Assembly (NCBI GenBank): GCA_039026235.1
Contig: JBCCMQ010000005.1
Location: 62,001 to 126,000, forward strand
Reading direction: 5' to 3'
From: JBCCMQ01 sp039026235
GTDB lineage: Bacteria > Pseudomonadota > Alphaproteobacteria > Rhodobacterales > Rhodobacteraceae
Length of the DNA: 64,000 nucleotides
Position numbers and translations under genes: made by a program
Part shown: piece by piece, positions 7,204-16,045 of the stretch
How positions within the stretch are numbered: position 1 is the stretch's first letter
Layout: every line of letters begins with the position of its first letter
Notes under the pieces: model-generated
What the model was told of the DNA's origin: nothing
Seen by the model: the letters and a program-made list of their open reading frames with translations, nothing else
Databases searched by the model: none

Positions 7204-9293
7204 TGGACCCGAGGACCATGGCGCACAGATGTGGATCCGTCGCGGCCTTTGTTTTCACGTTGGTCATCCTGATCTATGCCGCCTCCGGGCCTCTTGGCGA
7301 GTTCGTGCGCTGGTTCATCGAGGCCACGACGCCCGATTTCGAAGAGCTGTCGCGCCGCGAACAGCGCGTCTTATACCGCGAACACTGGCTAGGCGCGGCG
7401 ATGCGCAGTTTTGAGCAAAGCGTGCTTTTGCCGACGGGCATGATCCTGGGTTTGCCTTTGCTTCTGTCCTTCGCAATCGCGTTCTTGTCGATGAGCCTGG
7501 GCAAGCAGTGGATCAATTTCACCCTCGCGGGGCTTTCCACCGTGGTGTTTCTGATCTGGATTGCAAAGCTTTTCGCTGTCGACGGAGGTATTCTGCCCTC
7601 GGCCACGACGCTGGACTACCTCGTTTTCCCGGTCGCTGTGGCACTGACGCTTTTTCTGACTTGGCGCATGTTCGGCGCGTTTATCGTGCTCTTCTGCCTA
7701 TTCTGGGTCATCTACTTCTTCGTTCGCGGCTGGCTGCCCGAATGGACCGGCATTCTGGCAGGTTCCGACAGCACCCCCGCACAATCCATGCGCGCCATGG
7801 TTCTCAACTTCTGGGCCCAGACCGGGGGTATGTTCGGTCAGCCGTTACAGGTGGTTTCCGGGAATGTACTTATCTTCATCGTCTTCGGTTCGGTGCTTAT
7901 GGCCTCGGGGGCAGGTGGGCTTTTGATGAAGATCGCCAATGTCGCAACGGGGCGCTTTACCGGCGGCGCGGCCCATGCGGCCGTGGCGTCATCGGCCTTG
8001 TTCGGAACACTCTCGGGCGCGGCCATATCCAACGTTGTCTCGACCGGCGTCATGACGATCCCGGTAATCAAGAAGTCTGGTTTCCGTCCCAGTTTCGCGG
8101 CGGCCGTCGAAGCGGCGGCCTCTACCGGAGGACAAGTGATGCCGCCGGTCATGGGGGTCGTCGCGTTCTTTGTCGCCGGTCAGATCGGGCTTGAGTACCG
8201 CTACATCGTCGTCGCGGCCATCATGCCGGCCATATTCTTCTATTTTGGCACCTTTCTGACGGTCTATTTTGAGGCGCGCCGACAGGGCGTCGGCCCGCTG
8301 CCGTCAGAGATGCGGCCGGGGCTTTCACGGTCCGAGGCGGTGCAGTGTCTTGTCTTCCTGCTGCCGCTCGGGGTCCTGAGCTATATGCTCTTCGTGCAGC
8401 CCTCGGTCCTAAAGGCCGGGTTCTACGGTTTCGTGGTGGCGCTTTTCTCCGCGCTGATCCTTTTTCCAAGCTTTCGCGCCGTCGGGCCGGTCTGGGATGC
8501 CTTTGTGGCAGCCGGGCGCATGGCGGCATCGATCATTGTCATCGTTGCCGCCATCGGGCTTATCGTAGGGCTCATTCAAGTTTCCGGGTTTTCTGGTCGT
8601 CTTTCGCTTTTGCTCACGCAGCTGGCGAATGGGCCGCTTTTCACCACTCTTATCGTGGTTGCGCTGGGCGCCATTGTCCTGGGCATGGGTCTGCCCCCTG
8701 GCGCCACCTATTTTATCATTGTGATTGCGCTTTCCTCGGGGATTGAGGCCGTGGGCATCGCACCGCTCACGCTGCATCTGTTTGTCGTCTTCTTCGCGGT
8801 CATCTCAACGGTGACGCCGCCCGTGGCGCTGGCGGCCTTTGCGGCCGCTCCAATCGCGGGCGCAGATCCAATGCGCACCGGCTTTGAAGCTGCGCGTCTC
8901 TCGCTGGCTGGCTTTTTGATCCCTTTCGTCTTCGTCTACCACCCGGCACTGCTTTATCAGCTTCAGGATCTTTTCGGCTGGTTCGGTGGCGAACTGCCGG
9001 ACAGTGGTGCGATGATCGATCTCACCACCGTGGGCTGGGTCGATTTAACCTGGATCACCATCGCGTTCGCGGTAGCGCTGTGGCTGTTGACTTCGGCGCT
9101 CGCCGGATTTGAGAAAAATCAGCTTCACCCCTTGGAACGCATCTTGCGCATCGCTGTTTGCGGTCCGCTTCTCTGGCCGAGCTTCGCCATTGCTTTGCCG
9201 GCGCTGGCGGGGTCTATTCTACTGATAGTCGGTCATCGGTTTCTAAAAGGAAAAAAGCCCGAGTTCCGAACGTCCACGTACGATAGCGCATAA
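7203..9293 (+). CDS. TRAP transporter fused permease (DctQ-DctM type, TAXI family)
   Basis: A highly hydrophobic 696-residue inner-membrane protein. The N-terminal third has spans resembling the small DctQ subunit, and the rest is the large DctM/SiaM-like channel, with the Gly-rich segments GSVLMASGAGGLLMKIAN, GTLSGAAISNV and GMGLPPGATYFI that characterise TRAP permeases. Fused permeases of this kind go with TAXI-type binding proteins, and one follows 16 bases downstream. The ATG at 7203 overlaps the upstream stop (TAATG) and is preferred over an in-frame ATG at 7170 inside the preceding gene. It is a secondary transporter using a cation gradient, probably for a carboxylate or sulfonate-like substrate related to this operon. 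Confidence 0.92.
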   Translation: MDPRTMAHRCGSVAAFVFTLVILIYAASGPLGEFVRWFIEATTPDFEELSRREQRVLYREHWLGAAMRSFEQSVLLPTGMILGLPLLLSFAIAFLSMSLGKQWINFTLAGLSTVVFLIWIAKLFAVDGGILPSATTLDYLVFPVAVALTLFLTWRMFGAFIVLFCLFWVIYFFVRGWLPEWTGILAGSDSTPAQSMRAMVLNFWAQTGGMFGQPLQVVSGNVLIFIVFGSVLMASGAGGLLMKIANVATGRFTGGAAHAAVASSALFGTLSGAAISNVVSTGVMTIPVIKKSGFRPSFAAAVEAAASTGGQVMPPVMGVVAFFVAGQIGLEYRYIVVAAIMPAIFFYFGTFLTVYFEARRQGVGPLPSEMRPGLSRSEAVQCLVFLLPLGVLSYMLFVQPSVLKAGFYGFVVALFSALILFPSFRAVGPVWDAFVAAGRMAASIIVIVAAIGLIVGLIQVSGFSGRLSLLLTQLANGPLFTTLIVVALGAIVLGMGLPPGATYFIIVIALSSGIEAVGIAPLTLHLFVVFFAVISTVTPPVALAAFAAAPIAGADPMRTGFEAARLSLAGFLIPFVFVYHPALLYQLQDLFGWFGGELPDSGAMIDLTTVGWVDLTWITIAFAVALWLLTSALAGFEKNQLHPLERILRIAVCGPLLWPSFAIALPALAGSILLIVGHRFLKGKKPEFRTSTYDSA

Positions 9294-9309
9294 TTTCAGG
9301 GAGGAATCC

Positions 9310-10287
9310 ATGCGTCACACCAGCCTTGCGGCAATTGCCATTATCGGTCTTTCCACCAGTGCCATGGCAGACGATGAAACACTTAAGATGGCGACCATCG
9401 CCCCAAGCTTGGGCGCGGCCATAACCATGGCCACGGTTGCCAACGTGATCACCAATAATCTTGATGGCATATCTGTCGAAGTCGCCGCAGGCGGCGCCGC
9501 GACAGTTCATATGGTCGAAGTCGCCAAGGGCAACCTGGACATGTCCATGACCAGCCCCGTGGTCTTCAATCTTATGGCCGGCGGCAAGGCAATGTACGCC
9601 AAGACACCCGAGGCGCCAGAGCTGTCCGAGAACCTTTCGCTCATGATGTGGTATCCCTACGGCGCCTATCACTTCGCGGTTCGCGCCGACAGTGACATCG
9701 AAGTACTGGATGACATCGAAGGTGCGACGGTTTTCCTCGGCCCCCTGGGCGGTGGCGCCTACAACGCCGCCCGCGGCTGGGTTGAGGCCACGACCGGACT
9801 GGTTGCCGGAGAAGACTACGAAGCCATCAAAGCCAATTGGCAAACGGGTTTCCAGGCATTCCTGGACGACAAGATCGATGTGTACGTCAACGGATGCCTC
9901 GATCCCTGCGGTCAGTTCATTCAGTTTACGGAAACCGAAGAAGTTCGGTTCCTTTCGCCTGAAAGCCATGAGGGTGAAGCGGTCGATAAGTTCCTGGGTC
10001 AGTTCCGTTTTCTCGCCGATGTGCCTGCCGGCCTTTATGATGGGCAGACAAACGACGCCGACGGAATGTCGTTTGACACCTCCGTCGGTATCGCCGTGCG
10101 TAACGATCTCGACGAAGAGACGGTCTATCAGATGACCAAGGCTTTCTGGGAGAACATCGGCAGCGTGACCTCCGAGGCCCCGTGGGCAAAGGCCCTAGAC
10201 GTGAACTATGCTGCGACCCAAAGGGGGCTAATGAAGCTTCATCCAGGAGCTGCACGCTACTATAACGAAGCGGGTGCGATGAACTAA
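9310..10287 (+). CDS. TAXI-family TRAP transporter solute-binding protein
   Basis: A 325-residue periplasmic binding protein. A signal peptide runs to about residue 20 (cleavage after AMA). The mature start has the TAXI-family look (LKMATIAPSLGAAI) and continues with the two-lobe fold, including AGGAATVHMVEVAKGNLDMS and EDYEAIKANW. It delivers ligand to the fused TRAP permease just upstream. GGGAGG-like bases lie 6-8 nt before its ATG. It is the last gene of the operon that begins left of the window. The ligand is unknown; TAXI proteins have few characterised ligands. Confidence 0.9.
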   Translation: MRHTSLAAIAIIGLSTSAMADDETLKMATIAPSLGAAITMATVANVITNNLDGISVEVAAGGAATVHMVEVAKGNLDMSMTSPVVFNLMAGGKAMYAKTPEAPELSENLSLMMWYPYGAYHFAVRADSDIEVLDDIEGATVFLGPLGGGAYNAARGWVEATTGLVAGEDYEAIKANWQTGFQAFLDDKIDVYVNGCLDPCGQFIQFTETEEVRFLSPESHEGEAVDKFLGQFRFLADVPAGLYDGQTNDADGMSFDTSVGIAVRNDLDEETVYQMTKAFWENIGSVTSEAPWAKALDVNYAATQRGLMKLHPGAARYYNEAGAMN

Positions 10288-10631
10288 CTGAAAGCGCCGT
10301 TCGCAATTGGCCCTTGTTTACATGTGAGATGCAGCGCGGCTTGGGCTCCCGGTGAATTTCTCTGGGTACGAGGTCGCGCCGCATGCGTCCCGAACGGCAG
10401 TGTGGGTGGCGCGCCCGACAATCAAGATATTCGCCTAATGATTGTATATAGTTTAGCCCTTGCAGCCTTGGCGAGATAAGACTGCAATACCGCAAACCAT
10501 TGGAATTAGGACTCTTCGAACGGAATTCCAGCGTACGGAGTATCTTTACAAAAATAGTCGGATTTTCTTGCGTCCAGGCCACGATTTGATATCTGATCGA
10601 TTCTGTCAGATAACATTGGAGCGCGTGCACA
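10288..10631 (+). other. Intergenic region upstream of the iron-binding protein gene
   Basis: This 344-base gap separates the TRAP/TAXI operon from the iron transporter gene. I see no credible coding region in it; it is more AT-rich in its right half, as expected for a promoter. Its clearest element is the TGA-N9-TCA palindrome close to the downstream start, listed separately. No clear terminator for the preceding operon was found. Confidence 0.6.
10591..10611. promoter_or_regulatory. Candidate iron-responsive operator (TGA-N9-TCA type)
   Basis: The sequence holds ATCTGA, nine bases, then TCAGAT: a perfect inverted repeat with 6-bp arms. Its core is TGA-N9-TCA, the pattern described from comparative genomics for iron-responsive (RirA/Rrf2-like) boxes in alphaproteobacteria. 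It ends 20 bases before the ATG of the ferric-iron binding protein, a position fitting repression when iron is plentiful. The match to the published motif is from memory; the palindrome is seen directly. Confidence 0.6.
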
Positions 10632-11651
10632 ATGCCCAAAACACTAACACCTGCCCTGGCGTTCATAATGGCTGCCGGCGTGGCGGCCCCTGCCATTTCC
10701 CAGGGAGAGCTTAACCTTTACTCGTCCCGTCACTATGACACCGACGAACGCCTGTACTCAGATTTCGAAGAACTGACGGGCATCACGATCAATCGTATCG
10801 AAGGCAACGCTGACGAGCTGATCGCTCGTATGGAAGCCGAAGGCGCAAATTCGCCTGCCGACATCCTGTTGACCGTCGACACATCGCGTCTCGAACGCGC
10901 CAAAGACGCTGGAGTTCTTCAGGCTGCCGATAGTGCGGTTCTGGAAGCTCGTATTCCTGCCAACCTTCAGGATGCCGACAACGAATGGTTTGGCTTTTCG
11001 CAGCGTGCGCGGATCTTGTTCTACGACAAGGAACGCGTAGCAAACCCGCCGTCCACATACGCGGATCTGGCGAAGCCAGAATATGCCGGCATGATCTGCA
11101 TCCGGTCGTCCGGGAATGTCTACAGCCAGACCATCCTGTCAGCGATTATTGAGCACAGCGGCGAAGCGGCGGCCAAGGAATGGGCTGGCGCGGTAAAGGG
11201 CAACTTTGCTCGTGACCCCCAGGGCGGCGACACCGATCAGCTGCGTGGCATCGTTTCCGGTGAATGCGCAATTTCGATGTCGAACACCTACTACTTTGCT
11301 CGCGCCATCCGTAAGGACGTCGATGGTCTGTCCACGGACCTCGACAAGATCGGATGGGTCTTCCCGGATCAGGAAGGCAACGGCGCGCATATGAACCTGT
11401 CCGGTGGCGGACTGGCGGCGAACGCTCCGAACAAAGAGAACGCGGTCAAGTTCCTTGAGTACCTTTCAAGCGATCAGGCGCAGCAGTACTTCTCGGCAGG
11501 CAATGACGAATATCCGGCCGTGCCGGGTGTGGCCATCAGCCCGTCGGTTGCGCAGCTTGGCTTCTTCCGCCCCGATGACGTCGATCTGTCGAACGTGGCA
11601 AAGAACGTGGCGGCCGCCCAAAAGATCTTTAACGAGGTCGGCTGGCCATAA
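10632..11651 (+). CDS. fbpA: Ferric-iron ABC transporter substrate-binding protein
   Basis: A 339-residue periplasmic protein of the FbpA/FutA class. Signal peptide to about residue 23 (PAIS-QGEL). The mature N-terminus LNLYSSRHYDTDERLYSDFEE is the family hallmark, and the iron-binding tyrosine region appears as SMSNTYYFARA, with paired Tyr residues like those that coordinate Fe(III). It captures ferric iron in the periplasm and hands it to a two-domain permease such as the convergent gene downstream. An iron-box-like palindrome lies just upstream and a strong bidirectional terminator follows the stop. No ATPase gene is adjacent. Confidence 0.9.
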   Translation: MPKTLTPALAFIMAAGVAAPAISQGELNLYSSRHYDTDERLYSDFEELTGITINRIEGNADELIARMEAEGANSPADILLTVDTSRLERAKDAGVLQAADSAVLEARIPANLQDADNEWFGFSQRARILFYDKERVANPPSTYADLAKPEYAGMICIRSSGNVYSQTILSAIIEHSGEAAAKEWAGAVKGNFARDPQGGDTDQLRGIVSGECAISMSNTYYFARAIRKDVDGLSTDLDKIGWVFPDQEGNGAHMNLSGGGLAANAPNKENAVKFLEYLSSDQAQQYFSAGNDEYPAVPGVAISPSVAQLGFFRPDDVDLSNVAKNVAAAQKIFNEVGWP

Positions 11652-11670
11652 TCGGCTTCAGATAGAACAC

Positions 11671-11702
11671 AAAACGCGGCCTCTGGGCCGCGTTTTTTTT
11701 TA
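11671..11702. terminator. Bidirectional intrinsic terminator
   Basis: An 8-bp stem ACGCGGCC / GGCCGCGT (11674-11681 with 11686-11693) with the loop TCTG is flanked by an A run on the left and a run of nine T on the right. It therefore has the features of a rho-independent terminator in both directions and sits between the convergent binding-protein and permease genes. The T run overlaps the last codons of the permease gene on the opposite strand. Confidence 0.88.
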
Positions 11703-13391
11703 ACTGCGCCGGCTACCCACCCGGCGGCACAGCAATATGACCGGGACCAGACCGACGGCGACAATGATAAGGCTTGGGACGGCTGCGCCCTCAAGCCGTT
11801 CGTCGGCCGCCAGCCTGTGGGCCTGAACGGCAAGCGTGTCAAAGTTGAATGGCCGCATTATCAGGGTTGCGGGAAGCTCTTTCATCACATCGACAAAGAC
11901 AATCAAAGCGGCGGTCATCAGGCTCGGGGCAAGGATCGGCAGGTGGATCCTGCGCAGAATGCCAAATGGCCCTCGCCCCAAAACCGATGCCGCCGCGTCG
12001 AGGTTCCGGTGTATGGTGACGAGCCCGCCTTCGTAGGCGCCAAGCGCGGCGGCCAGGAACCGGATCATGTAAGCCGCCACAAGCAACCAGATCGATCCCG
12101 TGACCAGCAGACCGGTCGACATGTCGAACGTGCTACGCATGAAGGCGTCGAGTTGATTGTCGAAAGCGGCGAAGGGCACCAGAAGTCCCACGGCAATGAC
12201 GCCGCCCGGCACGGCGTAACCGAGCCGCGCAATTTGAAGCGCCGATTGTGAAAAAGGGCCCGGTCTAAGGCGGTGGAAATAGCCAAGGGCAATAGCCGCC
12301 AGCACCGTCACCAGGGCACCCGCACTGGCAAGCGTAATCGAATTGGTGACAAAGCCGATATAGCGATCAGTCAAAATATCCTGCTCGGATCCGATCCCCA
12401 TAACGAGAAGAGCAGCCACCGGCAAAACCGCTCCGAAGACGACCGGCAGTCCGCAGAGCAGGACCGCTACCCATTTTGCGGCGCCGCGCAACTCAAATGG
12501 CGCGTGCTGTTCCATGCGGCGGTCCGTATGGTAGCGCGCCTCTCCTCGCGTGGCACGTTCAAGCACCACCAGCGCGAGCGCCACGGCCAGAAGCCCCAGT
12601 GCCAACTGTGCGGCCGCCGGCCGGTCCGCCAACGAAAACCAGCTTCTATAAATTCCGGTCGCGAAGGTCTGCACGTTAAAATACGAAACAGTCCCGAAAT
12701 CGGCGATCGTTTCCATGCATGCTAGCAAAACGCCAGCCGAGATGGCCGGCCGGGCCATGGGCAGCGAAACACGCAGAAACGACCACCAAGCGCTATGCCC
12801 CAAAAGGCGAGCAGCTAGAAAGGTCGAGGAGGACTGCTGCAGAAACGCGGCCCGGGCCAGCAGGTACACATAAGGGTAGAGCACCAGTGTAAGCATCGCG
12901 GCCGCGCCACCAAGAGACCGAATTTCGGGAAACCAATAGTCTCGGGGGCCCCATCCGGTGATGTCCCGCAGAAGTGTTTGAACTATTCCGGGGTGGTCCA
13001 GAACATGCGTGTAGGCGTAGGCCAAAACGTAGGCGGGAAAGGCCAGCGGAAGAACCAGCGCCACTTCCAGGAAACGACGACCGGGAAAACGCGTCATTGT
13101 CACCAACCACGCAGCGCCCGTTCCCAGCAAAAATGTACCCACCGACACGAGGCAAAGCAGAGCCAGCGTCGCCCTTATGTAGCGCGGCAGAACGGTGTCC
13201 ATGAGATGCTCAAGCGTCTCGGTCCCGCCACCGAATGAAGCCAGCAGAACCGCCACAACAGGCAAAAGGCAAACGCCACCTGCAAAGCCGGCGGCAATTG
13301 CCCAGGGCCTTATGCCCGTGTGAGTTCTGAGTGTTGGCGAGGACATGCACCGGATTACGCGGACTGCCGACGCCATAGCAGATGGGTCCAC
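11700..13391 (-). CDS. fbpB: Ferric-iron ABC transporter permease (fused, two permease domains)
   Basis: A very hydrophobic protein of up to 563 residues with about 12 membrane spans and two tandem permease domains, each with an EAA-type cytoplasmic loop (LGHSAWWSFLRVSLPMARPAI and LGRGPFGILRRIHLPILAP). This is the FbpB/SfuB architecture for Fe(III) import. It converges with the binding-protein gene. The start is uncertain: the longest frame begins with GTG at 13391, with ATG codons at 13376 and 13346; the last lies closest to the first membrane span, and no clear ribosome-binding site decides. The missing ATPase must come from elsewhere in the genome. Confidence 0.9.
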   Translation of the reverse strand: MDPSAMASAVRVIRCMSSPTLRTHTGIRPWAIAAGFAGGVCLLPVVAVLLASFGGGTETLEHLMDTVLPRYIRATLALLCLVSVGTFLLGTGAAWLVTMTRFPGRRFLEVALVLPLAFPAYVLAYAYTHVLDHPGIVQTLLRDITGWGPRDYWFPEIRSLGGAAAMLTLVLYPYVYLLARAAFLQQSSSTFLAARLLGHSAWWSFLRVSLPMARPAISAGVLLACMETIADFGTVSYFNVQTFATGIYRSWFSLADRPAAAQLALGLLAVALALVVLERATRGEARYHTDRRMEQHAPFELRGAAKWVAVLLCGLPVVFGAVLPVAALLVMGIGSEQDILTDRYIGFVTNSITLASAGALVTVLAAIALGYFHRLRPGPFSQSALQIARLGYAVPGGVIAVGLLVPFAAFDNQLDAFMRSTFDMSTGLLVTGSIWLLVAAYMIRFLAAALGAYEGGLVTIHRNLDAAASVLGRGPFGILRRIHLPILAPSLMTAALIVFVDVMKELPATLIMRPFNFDTLAVQAHRLAADERLEGAAVPSLIIVAVGLVPVILLCRRVGSRRS

Positions 13392-13552
13392 AGTGCGACA
13401 AGCGTGTCACCCTGATGCACCGGACGGGCGTCGTAATACCGCTTTCCTTGCCTCACCCCAGCGGCCTGTGTAACGTTTTGTCAAATGTCTATACTAAGTG
13501 CACTTGGAACCAATAACAGTGCCGTCAGGCCCTTTACGCGGAACAATGTAAG

Positions 13553-15409
13553 TTGAGTACTCTCTCTCAGGACAATCTGCCGATTAAGCTGAAGACGCCC
13601 TTGGGCTCAAATGATCTTGTGGCGGAATCGGTTGAGTGCACCGAGGCTGTTAACGATGACTTTCAGATTGTCATCCATGCGGCGTCTGAAAAATCCGACA
13701 TCAAGATCGATGAATTGCTGGGCAAGGGCATCACCGTCACCATCCGCCTTGACGACGGAAGTGATCGCGTGATGCACGGGCTTGCCGAAACGACCGAGGC
13801 GCGCGGAACGACCAATATTCAGGCGTCGGAAGGCAAACCGATCTATCACTATTCGCTAACGCTTCGGCCATGGCTGTATTTCCTGCGCAAGACCCGCAGC
13901 TCGGTGATTTATGAGAACATGTCAGTCAGTGACATCCTGCAACAGGTGTTTTCGCGGAACAGTAAATTCGCTTCTGGCGACTTTGATATCTCGTCGACCT
14001 CGGGGCAGTTTGAGTACATTGTTCAGGATCAGGAGAGCGATTACGATTTCGCTCACCGACTGATGCAGCTGCATGGCCTGAACTACAGCTACAAGATGTC
14101 TGACGGAAGCCACGTGTTGCACGTGGGCCGTAAGAACGATGGTTTGCCCGGTGGTAGTTTCCAGGCCGAGTTCCTGCCGACCGAAGGCGATCAGGAACGT
14201 ATCAGCTATTTCTCAGAACAGCTGACCATGATGCCTGGGAAAACCCGGACCACCGACTACAACTACAAGAAACCAAAATCCGGGATGGAATCTGCCGCCA
14301 CCGGCGCCGGGAAAAAGAAGAACATTTCTTCGGACCTTGAGGTTTTCGATTATCCGGGCACGCATGAAGATTCCGGCGGCGGCAAAAAACTGGCCGAGGC
14401 CCGTCGTGAAAGCCTGATCACAGAAGGCTACCGCTATTTTGCCCAGGGCTACGTGCCAAAGCTCACACCTGGTGCCAAATTCAAGCTGACCGGACATCCG
14501 GTCAAGGAAATGAACGCCTCTTACGTCGTCTTGCGGTGCACCCACAGCTGTGAAAACGACCTGAGCAATATAGACGGAAAGCCGACGCTGACCTCGCGGG
14601 ATTACACGGGGTCTTACGAGTTTTTCACTAATGAGGAAGACATCGCCCCAGCGCGCGGACCCGAGGTGCAGACCGCCATGGGCCTGCAAATTGGTATTGT
14701 CACCCAAGCGGCCGAGAACGACCCGGAAGACAAAGGTCGCGTGAAGGTCAAATTCCCGCATATGGAGGGGAATTCGACCTGGTGCCGCGTGACCCAACCC
14801 TGGGCGGGAAAAGAATTCGGGACGCTTTTCTTCCCGCTTGTGGGAACCGAGGTTCTGGTCGGCTTTATGTTTAACGACCCCAGTCGACCCGTCGTTATCG
14901 GAGGGCTTTACAATTTCGTCGATGTGCCCCCGCCAAACCGGATTAAGCAGCTGACATCCGGTGTGGTCACGCCGGCCGAAAACCACTTGCTCTTGAAAGA
15001 CGTCAAAGGCGAGGAACTGATCGACGTCAACGCGAAGAAGGACTTTAACACAAACATCACCGAGAACCTGACCGAGAAAATCGGTAAGGACACTAAGATT
15101 GAGACCGTCGAGAACAAAGAAGAAAAGGTCGGCAAGGATATGGTGCTTGATGTTGGCACCAACCTGACCATAAAGGCCGGCAGCAAGCTGACGTTGCAAG
15201 TAGGCAGCACGAAAGTCGAATTAGACGGCCAGAACGTTAAGGTTTCGTCTTCGAACGTTAAACTCGACGCCAAGATGGATCTGAAAATGTCGGGTTTGAA
15301 TGCATCGATGGAAGGCAAGGCCGACGCGAAGGTCAAATCATCGGCGACCGGGTCGGTCGAAGCTGGTGCAATTCTCACTCTCAAAGGCGCGATGACGAAG
15401 ATTAACTGA
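13553..15409 (+). CDS. vgrG: T6SS spike protein VgrG (TssI)
   Basis: A 618-residue VgrG. The N-terminal gp27-like part starts LPIKLKTPLGSNDLVAESVE, the OB-fold region holds VKVKFPHMEGNSTWCRVTQPW, and the family signature GTEVLVGFMFNDPSRPVVIGG is at about 440-465. The C-terminus is a repetitive Lys/Thr/Val-rich beta-prism needle without an added effector domain. The start must be TTG at 13553: in frame there is a stop at 13514 and no ATG or GTG before the conserved N-terminus; the nearby ATG (13546) is out of frame. VgrG trimerises on Hcp and forms the puncturing tip. It opens the plus-strand T6SS block and is followed by an uncharacterised gene. Confidence 0.93.
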   Translation: MSTLSQDNLPIKLKTPLGSNDLVAESVECTEAVNDDFQIVIHAASEKSDIKIDELLGKGITVTIRLDDGSDRVMHGLAETTEARGTTNIQASEGKPIYHYSLTLRPWLYFLRKTRSSVIYENMSVSDILQQVFSRNSKFASGDFDISSTSGQFEYIVQDQESDYDFAHRLMQLHGLNYSYKMSDGSHVLHVGRKNDGLPGGSFQAEFLPTEGDQERISYFSEQLTMMPGKTRTTDYNYKKPKSGMESAATGAGKKKNISSDLEVFDYPGTHEDSGGGKKLAEARRESLITEGYRYFAQGYVPKLTPGAKFKLTGHPVKEMNASYVVLRCTHSCENDLSNIDGKPTLTSRDYTGSYEFFTNEEDIAPARGPEVQTAMGLQIGIVTQAAENDPEDKGRVKVKFPHMEGNSTWCRVTQPWAGKEFGTLFFPLVGTEVLVGFMFNDPSRPVVIGGLYNFVDVPPPNRIKQLTSGVVTPAENHLLLKDVKGEELIDVNAKKDFNTNITENLTEKIGKDTKIETVENKEEKVGKDMVLDVGTNLTIKAGSKLTLQVGSTKVELDGQNVKVSSSNVKLDAKMDLKMSGLNASMEGKADAKVKSSATGSVEAGAILTLKGAMTKIN

Positions 15410-15443
15410 TGCGGGCATGCGTAACTTTGGCGGGGGCCGCGAA

Positions 15444-16004
15444 ATGAGCGGTGCAAACAATCTTCGGCAGGCAAGCGCCCAGGGCGTGTTTGAGGACCTC
15501 AAGGACATTACCGAGGATATGGAGTCGCGCCCCAACGGCGAAGAGGGCGCGCTTGAGTTCATAGACCGGCTATCTTCAGGTCCCACGCCGGAAGAAGCAG
15601 TTACCTTTGCGGCCTACATGCTCATTCCGCGATATGCGGTTTGGTGGGGTCACGAATGCCTGCGCAGTCAGCCAGAATTGCTCGACACCCAGGATGACCG
15701 TATGTTGGGCATGGCGGCCGATTGGGCCGGTGCCCAGGACGAGGCCACCCGCTGGGCGGTGCTTAGCGCAGCGATGGATGTGTCGGTGAAATCACCGGGG
15801 GTCTGGATTGCCTTGGCCGCCGGATGGTCTGGGGGCTCCCTGGCCGCACCGGACTACGACCCGGTGCCGCCGCCGCCGTTTTTGACAAGTCGCGCCGTGA
15901 ATGCGGGCGTCCTTACCCTGCTGGCGCGCGCGGCACCTGAAGACCGACCTCAGCGAATTTCGGAATTCGCGTCGATGGCCAAAGTTCTTGCTACGGCCGA
16001 GTAA
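15444..16004 (+). CDS. Uncharacterised T6SS-associated protein (possible DUF6931)
   Basis: A 186-residue, soluble, mostly helical protein with no signal peptide, rich in Ala, Trp and acidic residues. Recognisable segments are YAVWWGHECLR and a Pro-rich DPVPPPPF stretch. I do not recognise a defined fold; it may be the DUF6931 family, but that is from memory and unsure. The ATG at 15444 is preferred to one at 15417 because a GGGGGC stretch lies 5-10 bases upstream. It sits directly between vgrG and tagH, a place often taken by adaptors that load effectors on VgrG, or by effectors themselves. No toxin motif was seen. Confidence 0.6.
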   Translation: MSGANNLRQASAQGVFEDLKDITEDMESRPNGEEGALEFIDRLSSGPTPEEAVTFAAYMLIPRYAVWWGHECLRSQPELLDTQDDRMLGMAADWAGAQDEATRWAVLSAAMDVSVKSPGVWIALAAGWSGGSLAAPDYDPVPPPPFLTSRAVNAGVLTLLARAAPEDRPQRISEFASMAKVLATAE

Positions 16005-16045
16005 GCGCGGATCTCTGAAGTATCGAGCCACTAGGGCAAAGCGAA

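Noticed and set aside
13478..13495. TTGTCA and TATACT in the vgrG upstream region as a promoter.
   Set aside because: The spacing is six bases, far from the required 16-18. The TATACT could be a -10 element, but no -35 partner was found.
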